A stretch of 64,000 nt of DNA from the NCBI GenBank assembly GCA_004764695.1, contig SMSO01000025.1:5200362-5264361 (forward strand), read 5' to 3'. This DNA comes from Schizochytrium sp. TIO01 (taxonomy: Eukaryota; Sar; Bigyra; Thraustochytrida; Thraustochytriidae). Below are positions 22,331 to 32,872 of this stretch, one piece after another (the stretch's first letter is position 1; each line of letters opens with the position of its first letter). The notes beneath the pieces are model-generated. The model saw only the letters and a program-made list of their open reading frames with translations, did no database searches and was not told the DNA's origin. Made by a program: the position numbers and the translations under genes.

Positions 22331-23632
22331 ATGGAGTCTGAAACAAGGGAAAATGGAGGTCCGAATGTAGTGCTTGATGAGCACGGAGCGCCAATGCCGC
22401 CTTCAGGTGACCTCGGCGATGCAGGCCTTTTGGGAGGTGGAAATGTGTCTCCCGGAGGTTTAGGGGGGTCAGGAATGGGTCAAATGGGTGGTAGCAATGA
22501 CCCAAACACGCCGAACAAGCGTCGTCTTGAAGATCTTGGCCTGAATGACGAAAATGCAGCGAAGCGCAGGTCCATGGGTGACACAATCAACTCACTTCTG
22601 GGTAATCTGACTATCTTCAATTCGTGCGTAGATCGCATGCACATGCTTTATACGCACTTGCATGGTCTTGCTGATGGTGTGTGTTTGATGGATCCTTATC
22701 TTCCGATGCCCATGCCACCTGATCAGGGTGCCCCCAATGATTTTGAAGCAAGCATGGCACGACGCGTGCAGTTCTTTTTGAATGCCAGCGAGTGTGCTCC
22801 TGCAGGACTTTATGTGATTCAGGATGCGAAACACATTATGGAGAATGGCAACATTGCGGTCAAGTTTAGGATCAGGCGTATTGCCCCGCATAATCCTGAA
22901 TTGCACCACAAGCTCTATGTGATTGATCGAGCACTATTGTGTGCGACCTGCAATGCTGCATTGCACTTTGTTAACGGTGGGTCTTTCTTGGACCGTGAGC
23001 TTTCGCATCTAGCGCTCAGCAAACCTGAAGGTAAACGAAGGCGCTTTGACTCTTGCTCGGTTGAGACTACACTTTGGTGGCGCCAACTCGTCAGCAAGGC
23101 TCAGGCTCTGCCGCGCGGAAAGACAAAGCTGGAGGATCGTGAGGAGTATGCTACCGCACAGACTTTGCTTAAATCTCAGCTAGAAGCGGATGCCTCTCTC
23201 TCCAAGCATATGCAGGGCCCTCTGAAGAAGTTGCGCGAGGCTGCTGGTGTGAAGCGCCCGCTCACTCGTAGTCTTCTTCGCGAGGAGCAAGATCGTGTCA
23301 TCGTGGCGCTTGACTCCTGGCTTGATCCTCTAGACCCGGAAACGTTTGATTTGGATGACACTTTTATGGACAAGCTTTACAGCACTTTTAAGGAGCTTGG
23401 ACCATCGTGGCTTGACGTCATCAAATCCTCAATGGCACTCAACAACGATAGTCGCAATACAGTTAACACCCGAAAAGCCAAAATGCAAAAGGCCCTTGTT
23501 CGTCTTATCACAGTTTTTCAGCAACGCTCTGAGCGCGAGCTTATCCCGTTTACTCGTCTCATGCAAGAATATGCACGCAAAAAACACAAGAAGGAAGGTG
23601 CTACTCTTGATCCTTTTCGCGGTCGTGCATGA
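22331..23632 (+). CDS. Unknown protein, 433 aa, possibly nuclear
   Basis: Single exon with ATG at 22331. I do not recognise any domain. Residues 1–65 are Gly/Pro-rich low complexity. KRR clusters near 63 and 78 and KRRR near 232 look like nuclear localisation signals. The central part (80–220) is predicted globular, with several Cys (LLCATCNAAL) and a PMPMPP stretch; the C-terminal 200 residues are helix-rich and basic, ending in RKKHKKEG. Codon use is ordinary. The frame is long, has a sensible composition and is flanked by AT-rich DNA, so it is very likely a real gene. Neighbours give no functional hint. Confidence 0.8.
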   Translation: MESETRENGGPNVVLDEHGAPMPPSGDLGDAGLLGGGNVSPGGLGGSGMGQMGGSNDPNTPNKRRLEDLGLNDENAAKRRSMGDTINSLLGNLTIFNSCVDRMHMLYTHLHGLADGVCLMDPYLPMPMPPDQGAPNDFEASMARRVQFFLNASECAPAGLYVIQDAKHIMENGNIAVKFRIRRIAPHNPELHHKLYVIDRALLCATCNAALHFVNGGSFLDRELSHLALSKPEGKRRRFDSCSVETTLWWRQLVSKAQALPRGKTKLEDREEYATAQTLLKSQLEADASLSKHMQGPLKKLREAAGVKRPLTRSLLREEQDRVIVALDSWLDPLDPETFDLDDTFMDKLYSTFKELGPSWLDVIKSSMALNNDSRNTVNTRKAKMQKALVRLITVFQQRSERELIPFTRLMQEYARKKHKKEGATLDPFRGRA

Positions 23633-25744
23633 TGCCACGATCTAACTAAGAAGCCCACTCACTCACGATCCAGGCAGCCTGCAAAGGATCCCAATCGGGG
23701 TTATTTCCTTACCTGCTACAGTTGTCATTTTTGTTGTTGTTGCCTGTCATTACTACTGCTACCATCACTCTCAGATTTCTTTGACTACACCGTGATTGTT
23801 TCCCTTGGTGCCAAATTTGCTGTGTTGTTACTATATTTTCATGCCCATATCGTTGCAAACAGCGCCCTTATAGTACATAAAAACAAGGAAAACTACAATG
23901 GGCACAGGGGGTAAGAGGGAACAACATCAGCGATTGAGTTGGCACGTTGTGTGCAACATTCAACTATCGTTTGTTCGCTGATTTCCATCGTTTTAGCAAC
24001 AGTTGTTGAAGACTGCCTGATGAAACATCTCCCCGTCCCATATACGAAAGTTAAGATTAAATTTTTAAAACCATAAATATAAAGGAAAAACTAATTGAGA
24101 CAAGAAAAATAGATCAAATCTTCTCCACAGAGCGACTTGAAGTTCACTCTTGCCAAACACTGTACCTTGGTAGGTACATTTGATATGAAACTTGATCTGT
24201 CGATAAATCTTCAATGCCGATGCTGCTCTTTTTTTCTTTTTTCTTTTTTTAAAGATGATACCATCTTATCATTTTGGTTGGAGTTTGCTCAGCGAGGCTA
24301 AGGGAGTTCTCCGTCCGGTGATTTTCTCTAAGCTTTGCTAAAGCGAAGGCAGACACTGTGAAAGGAAATTAAGTGGTTCCCCTTCTTATCTTCCTAATGG
24401 TCTCACGGGGTTAGACAGTATCTTTTCATGGCTCAGAGAGTTCTCATCATAGGAAACCGCTGCGATCTTTAAAACGTTTCAAGATCCTCTGTACCGCAAT
24501 CTACCTACTGATTCGCTGGAGCGAAGTATCCCCGTGTAGGTAGTCCTATCGACTGTATTTACTGAATAACCACCCTCTGAGTCGATTTCGCTCAATTTTT
24601 AATTGAAAGGAATATAAGAATTGAAAAAATAAATTAAAAAGTCATGCAAACGATTAGTTTTCTCAAGGAAAGCTAATGCTATTCAACCAAGCATTTCAGA
24701 CATGCTCGCCTGTAAAACGCATGTAGCGAGTTGAGCTGTAAGGTATCAGAATTCAAAGTGCGAGTCAAGTTTTCGAGCCTTTTCAAACAATTGTGGGCAA
24801 GCGGATATTCCTCCTAATCAATTGAATACTCTCAGAATGACATGTTCGTAGGCCGTTGAACCTCTAGAGTATCACGAGGAGAGTGAATTTCGAAACCCAT
24901 TCTTTTTATTAGAACGCACACCTTTTGCATGCAATCAACTGGAAGCTAACGTCAACAAATACGATTACCCAAACCATACTTGAGCATTCAACTCTGCGCA
25001 AAACTGATGCAATCCATGTCAACAGAATCTTGAATAATATGCAGCCACTCGTAGAACTTTTAGGGCTCACCTGACCAATCGCACACGATTCGCTTTCCGG
25101 CAGCGAGTGGCAATGCTCTCCCGGGCACAAGTGAGTGAGTGACAAAGTCCCGTGCATTCCAAGCAAGTTTCTTCCTCCTGTAAGGTCCTATCTTGTCACG
25201 CGAGGCCGTGCAGCACGCTCGTGAGTAAAAATCATCAAAGTCAGCCACCCCCGCGCAGCCTAACCTCGAAGACCTCAGCCCCAGATTTGCACGCCACAGG
25301 ATCGAATCATTCGTGACCACCTTGGATCTGCCAGAGGGAGTTGGGTTCTGCAGATCGTGCCGTTCTTTTGCCTCAGCCCAGATACATAGACAAACAAGCA
25401 GGCGCGAGGTGGAACGCCCCCGGGTAAAGAACGACCGGCACAAAATACGAGAGAGGGAACGCAGGGAACGTTCTACCACAAAAAAGGTCGCAAACGAAAG
25501 AAGGATTGACGGAGTCCATTTGGGGTTGACCAGTATCGTATCATGGTCTGGGCCCTGCGAGCAGGCCCTCTGGCTCCAGAAGAGGGCGTTCCGAGGTCGC
25601 CCGGTCCCTCGCGGGGAGGAAGCAGCTGCGCGGAAACGAAGCGGAGCTGGCTCAGCCAGAGGTCTGCGTGCCTGTCTGCCTCTTTTCAGCAGCGCTGTTG
25701 ATTGATCGATCTCCTTTTCAGGTTCATAATCCGTGTTACTCTCA

Positions 25745-25763
25745 TTTCTTTCTTTCTTTCTTT

Positions 25764-25838
<75 letters not shown>

Positions 25839-25879
25839 GTTTGTTTGTTCTGTTTGTTTGTTCTGTTTGTTCTTTGTTT
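25745..25879. repeat. (TTTC)n followed by (TTTG)n/(TTCTG)
   Basis: About 94 bp of TTTC, interrupted once by an extra T, switching to TTTG units with TTC insertions over the next 40 bp. Confidence 0.95.
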
Positions 25880-26446
25880 CGTTGTCTATCTTTTTTTTAA
25901 ATAATTTAAAAGAAGAAAAAGATTGATGTGGAGATGTACGCATTATACGTGTATATGATATATTTATTTTACTTTTATTTTTGCTTTTTTAATTTTTTAT
26001 TTTTTTTTTATTTTAAAAATTAATTACGGCCATTGTTATAGTTTTGTTTAGCAACCTTAGTGTTCTTAAAATCATAGAAGGTCATCAGGCCCAAAGGGAT
26101 GGAGTTTAAAACTGCTTTCGTCGATTGAAACGGCGAGTGCTGCAGTATACCGTAGTGCAGTGCTAGTGATTGGTGGACTCAAAGAGAGGCTGGAGTGCTT
26201 TTAAAGGAAGGAAGGAATCAATGCATCGATCGATCCTTCAATGAACGTGAACGGAGAAGAACGTTGATGATGATGTGAATGAAACGCAGGAAACTCGCAA
26301 CAGCGCAAGGCGAAACGGAGCCCAGAGGGTGCCTGCCAGACATACAGACACCCAGAGCCTGGCTGCCGGGATGCCTGCGCCTCCTCTGCAGCTGCGTCTC
26401 GGCGTCTCTGCGTTCAGGCAGGCACACGGCGGCGATCGATGAGCGC

Positions 26447-26496
26447 ATGCAGTGCAACGCGATGCAGTGCAATGCAATGCAATGCAATGCAATGCG
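26447..26496. repeat. (GCAAT)n pentanucleotide repeat
   Basis: Degenerate TGCAGTGCAACGC start, then five or six perfect GCAAT units. A CTTA tetramer run follows at 26674–26698. Confidence 0.9.
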
Positions 26497-26784
26497 CTTT
26501 CTTTCTTGTCTTTCTGCTGAGAGGGAACTACGAATAACGATGAAGGAAGTTGACAGAGAGTCGAAAGCACCCGAAGAGGAGCCTGAAATCAAAGCGCGTG
26601 TGGCGCAGAGACAGAAGCGACAGAAAGCCACTCGCGTATGCAAACTACTCTGCGGCACAGGTGCCTTGTGCTTTACTTACTTACTTACTTACTTACTGCA
26701 CTCACTGATTGAGGATTTGTTTTTTGACGGTTTATTGGCGATTTATTGACGATTTATTGTGGACGAAGGAATACAATTTCATTG

Positions 26785-26836
26785 CAAAATGCATGCATGC
26801 ATTCATGCATTCATGCAATGCATTGCATGGCATGGC
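26785..26836. repeat. GCAT/ATTCATGC palindromic repeat
   Basis: GCATGCATGCATTCATGC-type units, largely self-complementary, ending in GCATGGCATGG. A TTTG run follows at 26921–26942. Confidence 0.85.
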
Positions 26837-27202
26837 ACCGTGGCGAGCACGCAACTCGCCTTGAAGGGTCACGGGGTCACCGAGGAGCTGGCCAGTTTGG
26901 GGTTCATTGCAGAGGATGGCTTTGTTTGTTTGTTTGTTTGTCTGGCCGAGGAGAACGTCGATCTCGAGAACCGTGGAGCGTTCTCTTTCTTTCTGTGCAA
27001 ATGCAATGAAAGAAAATATGTAATATAATATATGTACATAGACAGAGAGACAGACAGACCAACACAATTGCGCGGCGACCTGTGAGGACGAAGAAGCGGC
27101 AGGCAGCAGAGCGTGGACGCTACGGAGAGAGAGCTGGTCGAAGGCCTCCGCTGCTGACTGCCACGCGAGAGCTGTCGTGGCACAATCGCGAGTGCTCTTT
27201 TC

Positions 27203-27278
27203 TTGATTGATTCATTGATTCATTGATTCATTGATGAGCTTTCTTGCTTTCTTCTTCCTGCGTTCTTTTGTGTTTCTG

Positions 27279-27310
<32 letters not shown>

Positions 27311-27335
27311 TTTCTTTCTTTCTTTCTTCTCTTCT
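27203..27335. repeat. (TTGATTCA)n and (TTTC)n
   Basis: Four ATTGATTC-type units at 27203–27236, then TTTC runs at about 27280–27335 with one TTC break. Confidence 0.88.
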
Positions 27336-28465
27336 CTTCTTTTATTTTAAAGAGGCACATTTAGTATTTCTTCTCTGTATACTAACTATGCTGAGCTATC
27401 GATTTCTTTCTTCGAATTCTCTTTTCTTTCTCAGCGCGGCGGTAGAACTGCCTACGACTTTGGTATACGCAGAACTTTTAGAGAGAAAAGGCATGAAAGA
27501 GGACAGTAGATAGTGAAACAAATAGAGACAGCGAAGAAGAGGTAGTCAATTTCTAAGTTTCGGTTTTCTGTAGTATAGCGTAGGAGTAAACTAGTTAAGC
27601 TCAGGTGTTAAAGAAGAAGTTTGATTGATATGATAGTTATTTGTTTGATTTGTCGAATAATAATTTTAGAATTTAAATCGATTGATCGATTGAGCAATTG
27701 GGCAATCGACTTCGAAGCCAGAGGCGCCGCTGCCGCTCCGTTGGCGCTGGCTGGGGAGCGAGACTCTGCCGGCGATACCCAAGACGGGCTCGCTGTGGAT
27801 AAAACTCTCGATACGCTACTTCTCGAGACCAGATTTCGTTCGATTCGAGTCGCTCCGTCAGTGGAAGACTTTGACGCGCGGCACAAAGGCACAAAGCAGA
27901 GCTTGCCACACAGGCGTGAAGACACAGATCACAGCCTGGGCTGACGCAGGAAAGGCAAGTCGGCCTGCTTGATCGTTGACCCTGCCGGGGATCACTTGTG
28001 GTGCGCAGGAGGTCCGCTCGGAAACCATTTTCGAAGATAAGTGGTAAGGCCTCCTTAGCTTTTTTCTTATTCACTTGCTTTCTCTACTTTGTGACAAAGC
28101 GCGCGCAAAAACGCAAAGACTTTCATTTATTATTGCGTGCATTTGATCGTCGTCCTGCCTGCATCTGCTTGAGCCCGTGCAGTTTGAAGACGATTTCTGA
28201 GGTTTATTGCCAAGAGAGAGTTTCCTTTATTTGACTTTAAAACCCGTTTGGCTTTTTGTGTGCGCCTTTTTTGTGGAAGGATAAAGGCTTGAGTGGAATT
28301 TGTCACTTCGGAGGGCAGAATTGTGGCCCACGAAACTCGCTTTGAAGTCGCGCGTAGATCTCCATTTGTGCAGGGAGTCTGAGCCCAGAGTCGCCGCAAG
28401 AGGGGTTTGCGAAGAGTGCGGCAAAGCTATCAAAAGCGGAAACGACCGGCCTTATTTGCAGCGGA

Positions 28466-29923
28466 ATGGAATTTCGCTTGGTACGCGCTGGAGCGCTTCG
28501 TCACGTACAGCAGCAGCAAAAACAACAAGTTCACCAGCATTATGCGCAGCAATGGATTCGCTCTGCGCACACAAGGCTACCTGGGGCGGCGGTGATGGCT
28601 TCTAAGAGGATTACCCCTGCAGTATCTTCGACTCCCTTGGTATCGCAGCCTATCCGTGAAGAAGAGATGTTGCTAAAGCAAGAGCTGCAGGGTCTATCTT
28701 ACGATATTTCCCAGCAACGCAGGCTTCATAGCAACACTGCCGCAGTATACAATAAAATCTTTAGGCTACGCTACAATAATGTAGTCCATGCTGAGGATGC
28801 TGATAACGAGGACCCGTGGGTATCACGGATACATCGGCGCTTTTCGTCTTCATCTCCCCTACCATTGAATGAGTCTGCAGCGAACGCAACGAATTCGTCC
28901 AATAGTCCACGGCCTGAAGGTCGTGAATCAGAAGGCTCGGGCGCAAGGTTTACCTCTCGAGGTGCTCGTGGTTCTGGACTCCCGGCGGCACTACGACGCC
29001 GAGAGCGAAGCTCACACGACCTAAAGCAACGTCTTCTTGGTGATCGGTACGAAGTCAAGAACCTAATCGGACGAGGAGGGTTTGGTCTCGTGCGACTTGG
29101 CAAGGATCGTAAAAACAGAAACCGATGCGTAGCGCTCAAATGTATTAATAAAACTGCAGACCACAAAGTCCTCCAAACAGAACTTGCTGTTCTGCGGCGG
29201 CTTATGGATATTGAGAAAACCGACGAGCTCGCGCGTAAATTATTTACTGTTCCTGTGGAACTTATTGAACTAGAGGACCAATATGTGGTGGTATTTGAGT
29301 ACTTGGGTGGAGGCGACCTCTTCGACCGTATTGTTCATTTGGGCCATGTTTCTGAGCAAGACCTTAAGCCAGTCATGTTTCAGATTGCAGAAAGCTTGGC
29401 GCATCTGCACCAGAACGGCATCATCCATCGTGATGTGAAACCTGAAAATATTCTTTTCCGTGTTACCTGCCGCCCTGACACTGAGATCGATCAAATTTCC
29501 CTTGGTATTGATCAAATGCTGCCGTGGGATGTCATTGAACCGGTGCTTTGTGACTTTGGTCTAAGTTATATGAAGGGCAAGGAGGATCTCATTGACCCGC
29601 CTGCTGGCACATTTGGCTATGCTTCGCCGCAGGTTCTCAAGATGGAAGAAAATATTGATGCTTCGTGTGATATGTGGTCTTATGGTGTTATGATGTTTGC
29701 GGCGCTCGGTGGCGAGCTTCCGTTTCCTGCTAGTACAGATGGCAGCACTCTCATGGAAGAGCACCTTCGAGAGGCCTACCGCGGTCCGCGTTTCCTTAGC
29801 AACCGCTGGCACACAATTTCTAATGACGCCAAGAGCCTCATCAGCGACCTCTTGCATTACTCGCCGTTCAACAGGCCTACTGCCCACGACGTGCTCAAAC
29901 ACGCTTGGTTTCAAGACATGTAA
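28466..29923 (+). CDS. Serine/threonine protein kinase, CAMK-like (485 aa)
   Basis: Single exon. A kinase domain spans about 195–483: glycine loop GRGGFG (202–207), VALK lysine K225, alpha-C Glu239, HRDVKPEN with D323, DFG at 363–365, and GTFGYASPQ, where SPQ replaces the usual APE. DxWSYGV and a late RPTAHDVLKHAW also fit. LKxEN and the HAW end suggest the CAMK group. The N-terminal 190 residues are disordered, Gln-rich (14–29) then Ser/Arg-rich, with probable phosphorylation sites. Translation may instead begin at Met44 (28595); the first 43 residues are of uncertain reality. The last codons overlap the convergent carrier gene by 13 bp. All catalytic residues are present, so activity is expected; the substrate is unknown. 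Confidence 0.92.
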   Translation: MEFRLVRAGALRHVQQQQKQQVHQHYAQQWIRSAHTRLPGAAVMASKRITPAVSSTPLVSQPIREEEMLLKQELQGLSYDISQQRRLHSNTAAVYNKIFRLRYNNVVHAEDADNEDPWVSRIHRRFSSSSPLPLNESAANATNSSNSPRPEGRESEGSGARFTSRGARGSGLPAALRRRERSSHDLKQRLLGDRYEVKNLIGRGGFGLVRLGKDRKNRNRCVALKCINKTADHKVLQTELAVLRRLMDIEKTDELARKLFTVPVELIELEDQYVVVFEYLGGGDLFDRIVHLGHVSEQDLKPVMFQIAESLAHLHQNGIIHRDVKPENILFRVTCRPDTEIDQISLGIDQMLPWDVIEPVLCDFGLSYMKGKEDLIDPPAGTFGYASPQVLKMEENIDASCDMWSYGVMMFAALGGELPFPASTDGSTLMEEHLREAYRGPRFLSNRWHTISNDAKSLISDLLHYSPFNRPTAHDVLKHAWFQDM

Positions 29924-30900
29924 CCGATGCCCAAGAGGCTCCGGACCGTCTCGTAGAGAGGCATATTCATGGTCCACAACGGTGCCAGCCGCAAAAACAG
30001 CGGCGTAAACCCCTTGTACAGTTCCATCACGCCATGTTGAGTAACAATTTGACGTACACAGTCTCCAATTCCCTTGTAATGAATTCCCAGTGCCGGCGCA
30101 GATTGATACTTGGTCATAACAAAGTCGCATGGCGCCGAAAACACTGATGCCAAAAATGCCGACACAATCGAAGCAGCTACGTGCACAACGGGACCTTCCT
30201 TGATACCCATTTTCTTTGCTTCGGTCTTGGTGTAGTCGTAGCCCAGTTGGGCACCTGCTGAAAGCAATGCACCTCGCACCATCAAGGTTGATGAGCCACG
30301 CATCAGTGATGAAACTCCCTCTTCGCGAGACATCTTGGCCAAAGCTTGCGTTAAAGAGGTGTAAGGGCGGGGGTTCATGTGGGTGGTCACCTGCAGGCGT
30401 ACCTTGGACTGAAAAAGAGGGTTAGCAATGGTAAATCCTACAGCACCAGCTGAGAAACCTGCTAACCACATGTGAAAGGCGTTCTTGTCGTTGTCACCTG
30501 CAAAAAAGTCGCGTAGCGTAGGGTAAAAACCCAGGCGCATACCAGAGCTCACAGCTACTGCGCTGGAGTGCGCAATACACCCTGGAATCCAAAAACCGCG
30601 CACAAACCCCTCGTTTTGGACAATTCTGCGGGCCCATGTGCGCATACCAAGCAGGCGATCTTCAGGCGAAGCCACCTGCCATCTTATCCTCATCGTGTCG
30701 AGAGAATTGAAGACTGCCACACTGAAAGCCGTGCAACTCGAACCTGCCATGATGTTGAGCTTAAGCTCTGCCAGATTGCGTTTAGTTCGTTCATCAGCTG
30801 CAGACAACGCTGCCTGTGGTGTCACATTGGTAGGAATAGCTGCGGCAGCTTCTGCAGCGCCGCCTGCGACAAGGTTTCCTTCTTTTCCTTCTTGCGACAT
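29911..30900 (-). CDS. Mitochondrial carrier (SLC25), OAC1/SLC25A34/35-like (329 aa)
   Basis: Three SLC25 repeats are visible. Their signature motifs are degenerate: SLDTMR (66–71), PLFQSK (161–166) and PCDFVMTK (257–264). The missing basic residue followed by T-K/R in repeat 3, and NPLF…KVRLQ in repeat 2, are features I associate with yeast oxaloacetate carrier OAC1 and animal SLC25A34/35. MRLGFYPTLRD in repeat 1 and the RGxxxxMVRGALLSAGAQLG segment also match that group. Six transmembrane helices are expected in the inner mitochondrial membrane. The first 45 residues are an Ala-rich extension. Transport of oxaloacetate or related dicarboxylates is inferred. The stop codon (TGA, 29911–29913) lies inside the 3' end of the kinase gene on the other strand. 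Confidence 0.9.
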   Translation of the reverse strand: MSQEGKEGNLVAGGAAEAAAAIPTNVTPQAALSAADERTKRNLAELKLNIMAGSSCTAFSVAVFNSLDTMRIRWQVASPEDRLLGMRTWARRIVQNEGFVRGFWIPGCIAHSSAVAVSSGMRLGFYPTLRDFFAGDNDKNAFHMWLAGFSAGAVGFTIANPLFQSKVRLQVTTHMNPRPYTSLTQALAKMSREEGVSSLMRGSSTLMVRGALLSAGAQLGYDYTKTEAKKMGIKEGPVVHVAASIVSAFLASVFSAPCDFVMTKYQSAPALGIHYKGIGDCVRQIVTQHGVMELYKGFTPLFLRLAPLWTMNMPLYETVRSLLGIGYMS

Positions 30901-32872
30901 ATTTCTTGTTAGAATCTCTACACTACTTGTACTTGCTCAACGCCAAGTTGTCAGGCTTATGACTACGTAGGAATACCTTCTTGCAAGCTTTGACTTCAAG
31001 CCTTGCTCTCAGGTTTGCTCCACAAACTTCGCAGCACACCTCTGTTTACAATGATCAATCGCAAGGTGAAGAGTGACGCTGACGAAGTAATAGGGCGCTG
31101 CAGGTCAAATACCACAGCCAACCAACTTTTAAAAACGGAGTCCGGCAAACTTTGCGTGAGCTTGAGGACCGGATCGAGGTCAGACACGGCGCGACTTGAG
31201 CCTGTCTTGCAGTTCTGCCCGTCCAAAGCGACCAGAGACCGACCTGGGTGTGCTGCTTTTATTTATTTTAATTACCAGGGGAATCGCTTAATAACTCGGG
31301 AAACTATATTTAACCTCTTTTCCCTCTTCTTCTTCTTCTTCTTCTTCTTCTTCTTCTTCTTCTTGAAACGTTCTTCCGCTTCTATTTAGAGTCTCTGTGA
31401 GCTGCGTTTCATTGAATAAAAGAACTTGCCATTGCTTTAATTGATTGATTGAGGGCCTCCGAGTTTCCTGTTGATCGGGCTGAAGTCCATCAGATGGGCA
31501 GAGTACTGCGCAAGGTCATGTTTTTTTTGCTCTACAAATGAATTACTTTCAAGTTTACTTCTTTCTTTCTTCTCATCATCGCTCTTTCTTTCTTTCATCT
31601 TAACATCCATCATTAACTTGCTGTAGATTCTCTTGCACAATATCTACGCGTGGATTTGCGGGCACCTTAGAGGCCTCGAACAGTGACGTACATCAGTAAG
31701 AGTTATTGGCAAAGACTGTACCGGTTTGCGAATGGTTTTCGGGCGAAAGGGGCGGATTTGGGCAAAGCGATTTGTTCATTGTTTAATGCCGAATTCGTTC
31801 TGGTTTTACTTGGTTGAAGACGAATTATACATACATAGTCGAAGACGCTTCACCGGCAGCGTGAACATCGAGGGAGTGGGCCGAACGTTGAGGTGCTTCG
31901 AAGCTTGAAAACATAGCTGCGATTTGCGAGTATATAGTAATGAGCGAGTGTGCGTCATTGATTGCAGAGCCTCAACGAGCATTCTGTAAAAATTAAAAAA
32001 GAATCCGCTTTTTAGAGAGGATGCGCGTTTTCAGAAAACAGTCAAAGTCGAAGAAGAAATTGAAAGCGCCAGTTCGAAAATTGCTCAGGCACGGCGCTTC
32101 ATTGTAGGCTGGGCAAGATCTTCTAGTTGTTCTCTGCAAAAATCTCTTCAATTGCAAAAGAGCCTATGTCCTGTATACCAGAAATTGCGTGAACAGTGCT
32201 CAATCATATCAAGGGTAGGCTAACCTATAGAACGATTCTGAGCAGGGAACTTAGACTTGGGATGACAAAGGCATTGCAATCTGCACCTACAATTGCTACT
32301 TGGGGTAGTCGTAGCATAGTATAAAACCTCATCAACATATAATCAAACTCTGTGAGAAGCAGCAATAGAGGAAACCGAGCATTGAGTATTAACAGCTTCA
32401 AAGTTTGTACATACTCAGGTGGCCAATATTTTCCATTCTTCCCTTTGACACAGGAAACATGTATTTAATCTAAAGAAAATCGTTATATATGTTCTATTTT
32501 AATCAAATTATGCACGGTACAGAAAGAAATCCAACTAACATGTTTTTTATCTATGTAAGGAATACAAGTATGGACAAACAGGGAAGGTATATTGAACTCC
32601 AAGGTTTATAACCTATCTCCTTGAAGGCACCTCCCTTCGATGACAGCACCTACCTAGGTACCTAGCCGCATAATATGGATATAAATAAGTACACACCCTT
32701 GAACATATCAAAGGTGTCCGGTGATTCGTTCACGTTTTAGAGATACAGTGGTATAATAACCGCATATTTATCAATTCGTCAAAGGGTCACTTCAAAGCAA
32801 AGGCGGGATGGATATGTTGCGAGACATGTGACCCGCACGTTTTGCTTGACAACTCCAGAGTAGTTGACTACG
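30901..32872. other. Intergenic region between divergent genes
   Basis: Contains 5' regions of the carrier (-) and the FN3–HECT gene (+). A (TTC)13 tract lies at 31325–31364. Frames on both strands are short and featureless; the rest is AT-rich spacer. Confidence 0.5.

Larger units (their letters stand above)
23633..28465. other. Gene-poor 4.8-kb intergenic block with microsatellites
   Basis: No recognisable gene. 23.7–25.0 kb is AT-rich spacer. 25.7–27.4 kb is the third microsatellite cluster. Frames at 25,060–25,700 and 27,620–28,240 have no motif and poor composition. Confidence 0.5.
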
